DNA from: Luteococcus sp052116585 | GTDB taxonomy: Bacteria > Actinomycetota > Actinomycetes > Propionibacteriales > Propionibacteriaceae | NCBI RefSeq assembly: GCF_052116585.1 | Contig: NZ_JBQKKT010000004.1 | Location: 1-64,000 of the forward strand | Direction of reading: 5' to 3' | Length of the DNA stretch: 64,000 nucleotides | In this document: positions 8,033 to 16,998 of the stretch, piece after piece | How positions within the stretch are numbered: the first letter of the stretch is position 1 | Layout: the number at the start of each line of letters is the position of its first letter | Made by a program: the position numbers and the translations under genes | The notes under the pieces: model-generated | Seen by the model: the letters and a program-made list of their open reading frames with translations, nothing else | Told to the model about the DNA's origin: nothing | Databases searched by the model: none

Positions 8033-9243
8033 CAGTTGCTTCCTTCCAGAACGGTGAGACCCGGGAGCTCCTTGCCCTCCAGGTATTCGAGCGAGGCGCC
8101 ACCACCGGTGGAGATGTGGCCGAACTCGTCGTCGGCGTGGCCGAGCTCACGCACGGCGGCAGCAGAGTCGCCACCACCGACGACGCTCAGGCCGTCGACC
8201 TCGGTGAGGGCCTTCGCGACAGCCGCGGTGCCCTTGCTGAGCTCCTCGATCTCGAAGACACCCATGGGGCCGTTCCAGACGACGGTCTTGGCACTCTTGA
8301 TCGCGTCGGCGAAGAGCTGCTCGGTCTCGGGGCCGATGTCCAGGCCCATCTTGTCGGCGGGGATGGCGTCGGCCTTCACGACGTCGACGGCACCATCGAC
8401 GGTCTTGGCGTCGAAGTCCATGCCCGAGGCGACGCGCACGTCGACCGGGAGCAGCAGCTGCTTGCCCGATTCCTCGGCCTGCTTGATGTAGCCCTTGCAG
8501 GCATCAAGGGAGGCCTCGTCGAAGAGGGACTTTCCGATCTCGTGGCCCTGGGCCGCGAGGAAGGTATAGGCCATGCCGCCACCGACAATCACGGTGTCGG
8601 CGATCTTGAGCAGGTTGTCGATGACGGCCAGCTTGTCGGCCACCTTCGCACCGCCCAGCACGACGGTCAGCGGGCGGTCCGGATCCGAGAGGACCTTCGA
8701 GAAGACGTCCTCCTCCTTCTTCACCAGAAGGCCGGCGGCGCTGGGCAGCAGCTTGGCGATGTCGTAGACGCTCGCCTGCTTGCGATGCACGACGCCGAAG
8801 CCGTCGGAGACATAGACGTCGCCCAGCTCGGCGTACTTCTTGGCCAGCTCGACGCGCTCGGCCTCGTCCTTGCTCTCCTCCGCCTTCTCGTAGCGGACAT
8901 TCTCCATCAGGGCGACGTCGCCGTCGGCGAGGGCGTCCACGGTGGCCTTGGCGGACTCGCCGACGACGTCACCGGCCAGCGGGAGCTCGGTGCCGAGCAG
9001 CTCGCCCAGGCGCTTGGCCACGGGGGCCAGGGAGTACTTGGGGTTCACCTCACCCTTGGGGCGGCCCAGGTGGGCCAGCACGACCACGCGGGCACCAGCC
9101 TCACGCAGCTCGTTCAGGGTGGGCAGTGCGGCCTTGATGCGGCCGTCGTCGGTGATGGTGTCGCCATCCAGCGGCACATTGAAATCGCAGCGGATGACAA
9201 CCCGCTTGCCCTTCAGATCGCCAAGATCCTTGATCGACTTCAC
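8032..9243 (-). CDS. pgk: Phosphoglycerate kinase
   Basis: Pgk transfers phosphate from 1,3-bisphosphoglycerate to ADP. The 403-residue product has the N-terminal signature RVVIRCDFNVPL, LAHLGRPKG, and the C-terminal nucleotide-binding glycine-rich segments VVWNGPMGVFE and VVGGGDSAAA. The GTG at 9243 is chosen because GGAAGGA lies 5 nt upstream; the frame is open further but that part lacks family sequence. It lies 124 bp after gap, with a hairpin in the gap that may set different transcript levels of the two genes. Confidence 0.97.
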   Translation of the reverse strand: MKSIKDLGDLKGKRVVIRCDFNVPLDGDTITDDGRIKAALPTLNELREAGARVVVLAHLGRPKGEVNPKYSLAPVAKRLGELLGTELPLAGDVVGESAKATVDALADGDVALMENVRYEKAEESKDEAERVELAKKYAELGDVYVSDGFGVVHRKQASVYDIAKLLPSAAGLLVKKEEDVFSKVLSDPDRPLTVVLGGAKVADKLAVIDNLLKIADTVIVGGGMAYTFLAAQGHEIGKSLFDEASLDACKGYIKQAEESGKQLLLPVDVRVASGMDFDAKTVDGAVDVVKADAIPADKMGLDIGPETEQLFADAIKSAKTVVWNGPMGVFEIEELSKGTAAVAKALTEVDGLSVVGGGDSAAAVRELGHADDEFGHISTGGGASLEYLEGKELPGLTVLEGSN

Positions 9244-9314
9244 GTCGGTCCTTCCGTCGAGGAATGGGTGGGGCGCCAACGCCCCGGATGTGGTGCAGGT
9301 GGTGCGGATGTGAC

Positions 9315-9348
9315 GACGGGGCGGGACGCCGGAGCGTCCCACCCCGTC
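9315..9348 (-). terminator. Hairpin between gap and pgk
   Basis: The 15-bp arms (GACGGGGCGGGACGC and its partner) have one mismatch and a CGGA loop. It lies 20 bp after the gap stop and about 70 bp before the pgk start. It could be a partial terminator or an mRNA-stabilising structure at the 3' end of gap. Confidence 0.5.
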
Positions 9349-9367
9349 ACACGGTTTGATCGGGAGA

Positions 9368-10372
<1,005 letters not shown>

Positions 10373-10405
10373 GCGTTATCTCCTTCGAGATATTCGATTG
10401 CCTGC

Positions 10406-10469
10406 CGCCGTAGCGGAAGGCGTGTACGGACATGTCCGAGTGTAACGAATGGTGGAGGTCGCCGTAGCG
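10406..10469 (-). promoter_or_regulatory. Candidate gap promoter with repeated 10-bp element
   Basis: TACACT (10439-10444, minus) fits a -10 hexamer about 67 bp before the gap start. Identical copies of CGCCGTAGCG (plus-strand reading) lie at 10406-10415 and 10460-10469, on either side of it. The repeat could be a regulator site. No clear -35 is seen. Confidence 0.3.
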
Positions 10470-10609
10470 AGCGGACCGGAAGTGGCACTGGTATCACCGC
10501 AAGTGAACACGGGATGAACGACCAACACCCAATTCCTACCAGTTGGTCAAGCAGAGTGCGGTCATTCGGGAAGGGCCGGTGCTCGCAGACGAGCGGGACG
10601 GCGCCCCGG

Positions 10610-11596
10610 TCAGTGGGACTCCTGCAACATCTCGGGGCTGAGGCTGGACTCGGTGCCCGGGATGCCCCGCTCGGCTGCGGCCTTGTCGGCCGTCGCCAGC
10701 AGCCGTCGGATCCGGCCAGCCACGGCATCCTTGGTGAGCGGCGGATTGTGCAGCTGCCCCAGTTCCTCGAGGCTCGCATTCTTGTGCTCCAAGCGTAGCA
10801 GCCCAGCCGCCTTCAAGTGGTCCGGCACGTCATCACCAAGGATCTCCAGGGCACGCTCCACCCGAGCGCCCGCCGCCACGGCCGCTCGCGCAGAACGGCG
10901 CAGATTGGCATCGTCGAAGTTCGCCAGTCGATTCGCCGAAGCACGCACCTCGCGGCGCATCCGCCGCTCCTCCCAGGCCAGGAGGGATTCGTGGGCGCCC
11001 AACCGGGTCAGCATGGCGGCGATCGCATCACCGTCGCGGATCACCACGCGGTCCACATTGCGCACCTCGCGTGCCTTCGACGTGATCTGGAGACGGCGGG
11101 CGGCGCCCACCAGCGCCAGGGCAGCCTCGGAACCGGGGCAGGTGACCTCGAGCGCCATCGACCGACCGGGCTCGGTGAGTGAACCATGGGCCAGGAAGGC
11201 GCCCCGCCAGGCGGCGACCTGGCAACAGGTCCCGCCCCCGACGACGATGGCCGGCAGGCCACGCACCGGGCGTCCGTGGGAATCGGTCAATCCGGTCTGC
11301 CGGGCCAGCGCATCGCCACCCTGCACCAGGCGCACGGTGTAGCGCGTGCCACGTCGAATCCCCGCGCCGTTGACCATGATCAGGTCGGGCGTGAGGCCGT
11401 AGAGCTCCTGGACCGCGGTCCGCAGTCGGCGGGCCGCGGCGCCGGTGTCGAATTCGGCCTCCACCACGATCCTGCCGCTGACGATGTGGATGCCCCCGGC
11501 GAAGCGCAGCATGCTGGCCACCTCGGCGCGTCGGCAGCAGGGCTTCGTCACCCGAATGGTGGCGAGCTCCGCCTTCACCTGCTGGGTCATGGCCAT
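10610..11596 (-). CDS. whiA: DNA-binding protein WhiA
   Basis: WhiA is a conserved Gram-positive DNA-binding protein needed for sporulation-linked division in Streptomyces and linked to division in other bacteria. It joins a degenerate LAGLIDADG homing endonuclease-like domain to a C-terminal helix-turn-helix. The 328-residue product begins MAMTQQVKAELA, contains GGIHIVSGRIVVEAEFDT, and ends with the HTH region LEELGQLHNPPLTKDAV. GGAAGGA lies about 10 nt before the ATG at 11596; the ATG at 11590 is an alternative. It follows yvcK and rapZ in the classic order. Confidence 0.94.
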   Translation of the reverse strand: MAMTQQVKAELATIRVTKPCCRRAEVASMLRFAGGIHIVSGRIVVEAEFDTGAAARRLRTAVQELYGLTPDLIMVNGAGIRRGTRYTVRLVQGGDALARQTGLTDSHGRPVRGLPAIVVGGGTCCQVAAWRGAFLAHGSLTEPGRSMALEVTCPGSEAALALVGAARRLQITSKAREVRNVDRVVIRDGDAIAAMLTRLGAHESLLAWEERRMRREVRASANRLANFDDANLRRSARAAVAAGARVERALEILGDDVPDHLKAAGLLRLEHKNASLEELGQLHNPPLTKDAVAGRIRRLLATADKAAAERGIPGTESSLSPEMLQESH

Positions 11597-11793
11597 GGGG
11601 CACGGATCCTTCCCGCACCACTCCGGCCCCCGCCCAGCAGGTTTCGGACACGGTGCACTGTGTCTGTTTGGTCCTCCCCCGAGGCGCGGAGGGGGCGGCC
11701 CCTCCTCAGGGCTCCGATTCAATCATGACGCGCCGCACTCGTCACCCTGTTCAGGGCGGCCACGGCACACGTCGGTGCCGCCAGCAGCGGTAT

Positions 11794-11835
11794 GGGGTCA
11801 ACAGCACTGGGTCAACAACACTGGGTCAACAGCCG
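11794..11835. repeat. Three tandem 14-bp units across the yvcK stop codon
   Basis: Units GGGGTCAACAGCAC, TGGGTCAACAACAC and TGGGTCAACAGCCG lie head to tail at 11794-11835. Each contains TCA, which reads TGA on the minus strand. The first in-frame one ends yvcK at 11826. This looks like a small local expansion over the gene end. Confidence 0.7.
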
Positions 11836-12770
11836 AGCACCTCGGCGTACACGGACGCCAGGCGCAAGGGATCGTGTCGCGCCGATCCATCGCGCATCGC
11901 CACGTCCGCGACCTCCAGTTCCGCCCCGAGCGACCGGACGAAGGTGTCCAGATGCTCGTCGGCAAAGCTCTGGTCCGCGATCACCACATCCAATCTCAAC
12001 TGGGGCGTGTGCTCGGCCAGCAGCTCGATGTGCCGTGAGGGGGTGAAACCATCTGTCTCCCCGGCCGACGACATGTTCAGGGTGACCACCTTGCGGGCCG
12101 AGGTGTCCACGATGGCCTGCGCCAGCTCCGGAACCTGGAGGTGCGGCAGGACCGAGGTGAACCAGGATCCGGGCCCCAGCACCACGAAGTCGCTCTCCAT
12201 CACGGCCTCGACCGCGTCGGGGCAGGCCGCTGCATCCTCCGGCACCAGCCGGATCTTCTGCACCTGGGCTCGGGTCTTGGCGACGGTGGCCTGGCCGGAC
12301 AGGGTGCAGACCTCGTCCGGGCGGATCGGGTCGAGACCGATGACGTCGGCCTCGATGGTCAAGGGGGTCAATGACATGGGCAGCACCCGGCCGCGGGTTC
12401 GCAGGAGTTCCCCCACCTGGTCCAGACCAGCCACGGGATCCCCGAGGTGTTGCCACAGGCCCGCGATCAGCAGATTGCCGACGGCATGACCGCCCAGCGG
12501 GCCATTGCCGTCGAATCGGGACTGCAGAACGTCGGCCCACTGGCGTCCAGCGTGGTCATCACCGCACAGGGCCGCGAGCGCCATCCGGAGATCGCCCGGC
12601 GGGAGGCAGTCGAACTCGGTCCTGAGCCTGCCCGAGGATCCCCCGTCGTCGGCGACCGTGACGACGGCCGTGAGCCGGTCGGTCACCCTGCGCAGGGCAC
12701 TGAGGCTCGCGTAGAGACCGTGGCCACCTCCCAGGGCCGTGACCGACGGGCGACTGGTTCGCATGTCCAT
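11826..12770 (-). CDS. yvcK: Gluconeogenesis factor YvcK/GlmR (CofD-like fold)
   Basis: YvcK-family proteins bind UDP-sugars and influence peptidoglycan precursor supply and cell shape. The 314-residue product has the N-terminal phosphate-binding motif TALGGGHGLYASL (11-23), VADDGGSSGRLR (40-51), and FVVLGPGSWFTSVLPHL near residue 200, typical of the family. AAGGAG lies about 8 nt before the ATG at 12770, which is only 4 bp after the rapZ stop. It ends inside a small 14-bp repeat array. Confidence 0.93.
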   Translation of the reverse strand: MDMRTSRPSVTALGGGHGLYASLSALRRVTDRLTAVVTVADDGGSSGRLRTEFDCLPPGDLRMALAALCGDDHAGRQWADVLQSRFDGNGPLGGHAVGNLLIAGLWQHLGDPVAGLDQVGELLRTRGRVLPMSLTPLTIEADVIGLDPIRPDEVCTLSGQATVAKTRAQVQKIRLVPEDAAACPDAVEAVMESDFVVLGPGSWFTSVLPHLQVPELAQAIVDTSARKVVTLNMSSAGETDGFTPSRHIELLAEHTPQLRLDVVIADQSFADEHLDTFVRSLGAELEVADVAMRDGSARHDPLRLASVYAEVLGC

Positions 12771-12774
12771 GCCG

Positions 12775-13656
12775 TCACTCCTTGCCCAGGTCTCGATGCA
12801 TCACCGTCACGCCAACCCCCTTGGCACGCAGCCGTTGCCCGAAGGCCTCGCTCATGGCCGTCGAACGGTGCTTCCCACCCGTGCAACCGATGGCGATCGT
12901 CACCTGACGCTTCCCTTCGCGGATGTAGCCCGGTGTCATGGTGTCGAAGAGTCCCTCCAGCTGGTCCAGGAAGTCTTCGGCACCCGGCTGCGCCAGCACA
13001 TAACCGCTGACCGCTTCCGAGAGACCGGTCTGCGGCCGCAGCTCCGGCACCCAGTGCGGATTGGGCAGGAAACGAACGTCGAGCACCAGGTCAGCGTCCA
13101 GCGGCAAACCGTTCTTGAAACCGAAGCTCATCACGGCCGCCCTGATCCGGGCGCCGTCGTCGCCGCCATAGGCATGCGCCACCCGCGCGGAGAGCTGGTG
13201 CACGTTGATGTTCGTGGTGTCGATCACCAGATCGGCCGAAGCACGCAACGTGGAGAGCATCGCTCGTTCCTTGACCACACCGTCCAGCAGACGACCGTCC
13301 CCCTGGAGCGGCAGCGGGCGACGGGTGGACTCCTGCCGCTTCACGATCGCCGCGTCATCGGCCTCCAGGTACAGGACCTCAATGTCGATGCCCTGTTCGG
13401 TCAGCTCCGCGAAGATCGAGCCCAACTGCTCGAACAGGGTGCGGCTGCGTACGTCCAGCACCACACCGAGCTTCTCGATGGCATTGTGCCGCGCCAGATC
13501 GACCAGATTGGGCAGCAGGGACGGCGGCAGGTTGTCGACCACGTACCAGCCGAGGTCCTCCATGGCATGGGCGGCCGTCCGCCGACCGGCACCGGACATC
13601 CCGGTGATGATGACGACGCGAGGGTTCTGGCTGCTGGGTGTGCTCACACGGCCCAT
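12775..13656 (-). CDS. rapZ: RapZ-family nucleotide-binding protein (YvcJ)
   Basis: RapZ/YvcJ proteins bind nucleotides; in E. coli RapZ is an RNA adapter controlling glucosamine-6-phosphate synthase, but its role in actinobacteria is not settled. The 293-residue product has the P-loop GMSGAGRRT (19-27), with Arg in place of the usual Lys as in other actinobacterial members, and the C-terminal motif IGCTGGKHRS. No start has a clear ribosome site. I chose the ATG at 13656; a TTG at 13677 and a GTG at 13647 are possible. It follows uvrC by about 40 bp and is probably cotranscribed with it. Confidence 0.9.
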   Translation of the reverse strand: MGRVSTPSSQNPRVVIITGMSGAGRRTAAHAMEDLGWYVVDNLPPSLLPNLVDLARHNAIEKLGVVLDVRSRTLFEQLGSIFAELTEQGIDIEVLYLEADDAAIVKRQESTRRPLPLQGDGRLLDGVVKERAMLSTLRASADLVIDTTNINVHQLSARVAHAYGGDDGARIRAAVMSFGFKNGLPLDADLVLDVRFLPNPHWVPELRPQTGLSEAVSGYVLAQPGAEDFLDQLEGLFDTMTPGYIREGKRQVTIAIGCTGGKHRSTAMSEAFGQRLRAKGVGVTVMHRDLGKE

Positions 13657-13698
13657 TATGGCCGAGGATTCGGACAATTCGACGTTGTCAGATGGAAT

Positions 13699-15675
13699 TC
13701 ACCCGTCCAGCACCTCACCCGTGGTCATGTTGACCGATTCGCCTGGCTCCTGGGCCGCCAGCGCCCCGGTCACCGCCGCGGCGAGGGTGGGTCCGAAGCC
13801 CGGAACCTGGGCGATCTCCTCCGCCGTCGCGGCCCGCAGCTTGCGCAGGCTCCCGAAGTGCTTGAGCAGTGCCTTGCGTCGCGTCTCCCCCAGGCCTGGC
13901 ACGTCGTCCAGGACCGACTCCACCATGGCCTTGCTGCGACGGCCCCGATGATGGGTGATCGCGAAGCGGTGGGCCTCGTCGCGCACACGCTGGAGCAGGT
14001 ACAACCCCTCGGACGTGCGGGGCAGGATCAACGGATACTCCTCGTCGGGAATCCATACCTCCTCCAGACGCTTGGCCAGGCCGCACAGGGCGATCTCGTC
14101 GGACAGGCCCAGCTCCTCCAGGACCTCGGCGGCCGCAGCCACCTGGGGTGCGCCACCGTCGACGACGAGAAGCTGGGGCGCATAGGCAAACTTCCTCGGA
14201 GCCCCGGTGGTGGCGTCCACCAGCACGGGGCCACCCTCGGCCTCTGCGCTCATCGAGGCACGATCATCGAGCAACCGGCGGAAACGGCGCGTGAGCACCT
14301 CCCGCATCGCCCTCAGGTCATCGGATCCCTCGAAGGACTTGATCACGAAGCGCCGGTACTCGCTCTTGCGCGGCAGGCCGTCCTCGAAGACCACCATGGA
14401 GCCCACCACCTCGGTTCCCTGGAGGTGGCTGATGTCGTAGCACTCGATACGCAACGGCGCCGACGGCAGCTCGAGGGTCTCCTGCAGCTGTTCCAGGGCC
14501 CGATTGCGGGTGGACAGGTCGCTGGCCCGCTTCATCTTGTGCTGTTGCAGCGCCTGCTCGGCATTCTTCGCGACGGTGTCCATCAGGACCCGCTTGTCAC
14601 CTCGCTGCGGCACGTGCAGTCGCACGGTGGCACCCCGCTGCTCGCGCAGCAGTTCCTCCATCACCACGCCCGATATCGGCATCACCGGAACCAGTACCTC
14701 ACGCGGGATCGCACTGGCCACCTCGGTGTCTGCGGCGGAGGAGTCCGCGTAGATCTGCAGCAGGAACTGCTCCATGAGTTCAGCAGTGTCGGCGTCATCC
14801 GCACGATCCGCGACCCAACCACGCTCGCCGCGCACCCGGCCGGCCCGGACATTGAAGATCTGGACTGCCACCTCGAGTGGGTCCTCGGCCAGGGCAATCA
14901 CATCGGCATCGGTGCCGTCATCCAGCACGATGGCATTGCGTTCCGTGGCCTGTTTGAGGGCCTGCAGGGAATCCCGGAGCACTGCCGCCTTCTCGAACTC
15001 CAGCTCCTCGCTGGCCCGCAGCATCTGCTGCTCCAGTTTGCGGGTCAGCTGCCCGGTACGGCCAGCCATGAAACTGGCGAAGTCCTCCACGATCTCTCGG
15101 TGGTCCTGCGGACTGATCCTCCCGACGCAGGGTGCCGAGCACTTGCCGATGTAGCCCAGCAGGCAGGGACGGCCCGAGGCCTTGGCGCTGTTGAAGACCC
15201 CATTGCTGCATGAACGCATCGGGAAGACGTGCAGCAGGGCGTCGACCGTCTCCCGGATGGCCCATGCCTGTCCGAAGGGACCGAAGTAGCGATAGCCCTT
15301 GCGCTTGCTCCCCCGCCCCACGAAGACCCGTGGGTACTCGTCACTCCACGTGATGCACAGCCAGGGATAGGACTTGTCGTCGCGGTACTTGACGTTGAAT
15401 CGGGGGTCGTACTGCTGGATCCAGGTGTATTCCAGCTGCAGGCTCTCGAGCTCGTTCTGGACCACCGTCCACTCGACCTTGGCAGCTGTGCGCACCATCG
15501 TCTGGGTCCTGAAGTGCAGCCCCGCCGGATCTGCGAAGTATGAATTGAGCCGCTGTCGCAGGTTCTTGGCCTTGCCGACGTAGATCACCTGGCCGTGTGC
15601 ATCGATGAACCGGTAGACCCCGGGATCGGTGGGGATCGTGCCCGGCTTAGGGCGATAGGTGGAGGGATCGGCCAT
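13699..15675 (-). CDS. uvrC: Excinuclease ABC subunit C
   Basis: UvrC makes both incisions in nucleotide excision repair. The 658-residue product has, in order, a GIY-YIG nuclease (GVYRFI and VIYVGKAKNLRQRL, about 14-45), the Cys-rich segment CSNGVFNSA and CLLGYIGKCSAPC, a UVR motif (ELEFEKAAVLRD), an RNase H-like endonuclease half (YDISHLQGTEVVGSMVVF, LLVVDGG) and C-terminal helix-hairpin-helix motifs (VPGLGETRRKALLKHFG). The ATG at 15675 has no Shine-Dalgarno sequence but has TAGACT 7 nt upstream, so the mRNA is probably leaderless. rapZ, yvcK and whiA follow. Confidence 0.97.
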   Translation of the reverse strand: MADPSTYRPKPGTIPTDPGVYRFIDAHGQVIYVGKAKNLRQRLNSYFADPAGLHFRTQTMVRTAAKVEWTVVQNELESLQLEYTWIQQYDPRFNVKYRDDKSYPWLCITWSDEYPRVFVGRGSKRKGYRYFGPFGQAWAIRETVDALLHVFPMRSCSNGVFNSAKASGRPCLLGYIGKCSAPCVGRISPQDHREIVEDFASFMAGRTGQLTRKLEQQMLRASEELEFEKAAVLRDSLQALKQATERNAIVLDDGTDADVIALAEDPLEVAVQIFNVRAGRVRGERGWVADRADDADTAELMEQFLLQIYADSSAADTEVASAIPREVLVPVMPISGVVMEELLREQRGATVRLHVPQRGDKRVLMDTVAKNAEQALQQHKMKRASDLSTRNRALEQLQETLELPSAPLRIECYDISHLQGTEVVGSMVVFEDGLPRKSEYRRFVIKSFEGSDDLRAMREVLTRRFRRLLDDRASMSAEAEGGPVLVDATTGAPRKFAYAPQLLVVDGGAPQVAAAAEVLEELGLSDEIALCGLAKRLEEVWIPDEEYPLILPRTSEGLYLLQRVRDEAHRFAITHHRGRRSKAMVESVLDDVPGLGETRRKALLKHFGSLRKLRAATAEEIAQVPGFGPTLAAAVTGALAAQEPGESVNMTTGEVLDG

Positions 15676-15682
15676 GGAGGTC

Positions 15683-15688
15683 AGTCTA
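15683..15688 (-). promoter_or_regulatory. Leaderless -10 element of uvrC (TAGACT)
   Basis: TAGACT on the minus strand stands exactly 7 nt before the ATG at 15675, and no ribosome binding site is present. Together these predict a leaderless mRNA. Confidence 0.55.
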
Positions 15689-15743
15689 GGAGCCACTTCC
15701 GACAGGGCTGGGCCCCGACCGCAGAGCCGCACCAGCGGTGGGA

Positions 15744-15749
15744 TAGTGT
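15744..15749 (+). promoter_or_regulatory. Candidate -10 of the first Rieske gene (TAGTGT)
   Basis: TAGTGT fits TANNNT and lies about 100 bp before the GTG at 15852, which would give a leader of roughly 95 nt. No strong -35 was seen. Confidence 0.35.
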
Positions 15750-15851
15750 GCAGGAACAAGGCCTGCCGACGACCTTGGTGCTTCCCCGTGGAGCCGAGAG
15801 AGGGCCGTACAGGCGTCGAGCCGACCCCGCACACTGCCCTGGAGATGCCCC

Positions 15852-16253
15852 GTGAGCCCCACCCGTCGTGAAGTGATCAAGTCCGCAGGCCTGGCCGCCG
15901 GCGCCATGACGGCTGTCGGCTGCCTGTCTGGCTGCTCATCGCCCGAGGTGATCGAGGAGGGTCCCGCGGAGGTTGACGTGGCCAGCATCCCGGTGGGCAG
16001 CGCCCTGGTCGTCGAGGGCACTGGCTTCGTGGTGAGTCAGCCCACCGCGGGCGAGTACAAGGCCTTCCGCCGCACCTGCCCGCATGCCGCCTGCGACGTC
16101 TCGAAGGTGGAGAAGGCAGAGATCATCTGTACCTGCCACAATGCCCGCTTCGCAGCCGCTGACGGTGCCAGACTCAGCGGCCCCGCCGAGACGGGCCTGA
16201 CCGAGGTGACGACGACCCTGGATGGCACGACGCTCACGATCAGCGCCGACTGA
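15852..16253 (+). CDS. Rieske [2Fe-2S] domain lipoprotein, copy 1
   Basis: The 133-residue product is a small exported Rieske protein. Its N-terminus MSPTRREVIKSAGLAAGA looks like a twin-arginine signal, and LSGC gives a lipobox, so it is probably a membrane-anchored lipoprotein outside the cell. The cluster ligands are CPH (in RTCPHAACD) and CTCH (in IICTCHNARF), the CxH...CxxH pattern. GGAG lies about 8 nt before the GTG at 15852. A paralogue of the same length follows at 16409. Single Rieske genes near uvrA/uvrC occur in other actinobacteria; the electron partner is unknown. Confidence 0.88.
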   Translation: MSPTRREVIKSAGLAAGAMTAVGCLSGCSSPEVIEEGPAEVDVASIPVGSALVVEGTGFVVSQPTAGEYKAFRRTCPHAACDVSKVEKAEIICTCHNARFAAADGARLSGPAETGLTEVTTTLDGTTLTISAD

Positions 16254-16374
16254 GACCCCGCGCCTCGAGCCCGCCGCTTGGCTCCCCACCTGGACAATTC
16301 CCCGCGGGCGTGCCCCCGGTGGCAAGGGGTTCGTGCCGCAGATCACCGCCCCCCATCCCACGCCCGCCACCCGG

Positions 16375-16380
16375 TACGGT
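16375..16380 (+). promoter_or_regulatory. Candidate -10 of the second Rieske gene (TACGGT)
   Basis: TACGGT fits TANNNT and lies 28 bp before the ATG at 16409, leaving room for the AGAGGAG ribosome site. It suggests that the second copy can be transcribed separately from the first. Confidence 0.35.
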
Positions 16381-16408
16381 GGTGTGCAGCCAACCCAGAG
16401 GAGATTCC

Positions 16409-16810
16409 ATGAGCCCCACCCGTCGTGACGTCCTGAAGAATGCTGGTCTCGCTGCCGGTGCGGCCGCTGGCGTCGGCGCCCTGGCTGGCTGCTCGTCGCC
16501 CGAGCAGGTCCAGGCGGGCCCCACCGAAATCAAGGCCGCCGAGGTTCCCGTGGGCAGTGCCAAGATCATCGAGGACTCCAACTTCGTCGTCAGTCAGCCC
16601 ACCGCGGGCGAATACAAGGCCTTCACCCGCATGTGCCCCCACGCCGGATGCAATGTCACCAAGGTGGAGAAGGCCGAGATCATCTGCACCTGCCACAACT
16701 CGCGATTCTCCGCCGCCGACGGGTCCAAGTTGAGTGGCCCCGCCACCGGTGGACTCGGCCAGGCCGTGGCAACCCTCGAGGGCGACACGGTGAAGGTCTC
16801 GGGTCAGTGA
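16409..16810 (+). CDS. Rieske [2Fe-2S] domain lipoprotein, copy 2
   Basis: This 133-residue paralogue of the preceding gene has the same architecture: a twin-arginine-like start MSPTRRDVLKNAGLAAGA, the lipobox LAGC, and Rieske ligands CPH (RMCPHAGCN) and CTCH (CTCHNSRF). The blocks FVVSQPTAGEYKAF and VEKAEIICTCHN are identical in both copies, while the mid-region after the lipobox differs. AGAGGAG lies 5 nt before the ATG. It has its own candidate promoter and a strong terminator downstream (16874-16920). This is a recent-looking tandem duplication; the redox partner is unknown. Confidence 0.88.
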   Translation: MSPTRRDVLKNAGLAAGAAAGVGALAGCSSPEQVQAGPTEIKAAEVPVGSAKIIEDSNFVVSQPTAGEYKAFTRMCPHAGCNVTKVEKAEIICTCHNSRFSAADGSKLSGPATGGLGQAVATLEGDTVKVSGQ

Positions 16811-16873
16811 CCGGCCACCATCCCTGACTCTCCCGAGGGCCCTGAGCTTTCCGTCCGACGGAGCCCGCATCCG

Positions 16874-16920
16874 ACGCCACAGCGCCTCGCCGTCCTCCCG
16901 ACGGTGAGGTGCTGTGGCGT
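16874..16920 (+). terminator. 21-bp hairpin after the Rieske genes
   Basis: The arm ACGCCACAGCGCC pairs into a 21-bp stem with two G-U wobbles (in plus-strand RNA) and a 5-nt loop. It lies between convergent Rieske 2 and uvrA. The wobbles pair only in the plus-strand transcript, so it favours termination of the Rieske side. Confidence 0.75.
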
Positions 16921-16998
16921 TGCGTCGTGGACGTGGCGCCCTAGTCGGGGCGGTCGGGCCCCGTTGCCTGCTTCGCGAGGGGTCTACTTCGCGGGGGT

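Noticed and set aside
12739..15213. An 824-codon open frame on the plus strand opposite uvrC and rapZ
   Set aside because: It is antisense to two clear genes, carries no family motif and reflects the high-GC codon bias of uvrC.
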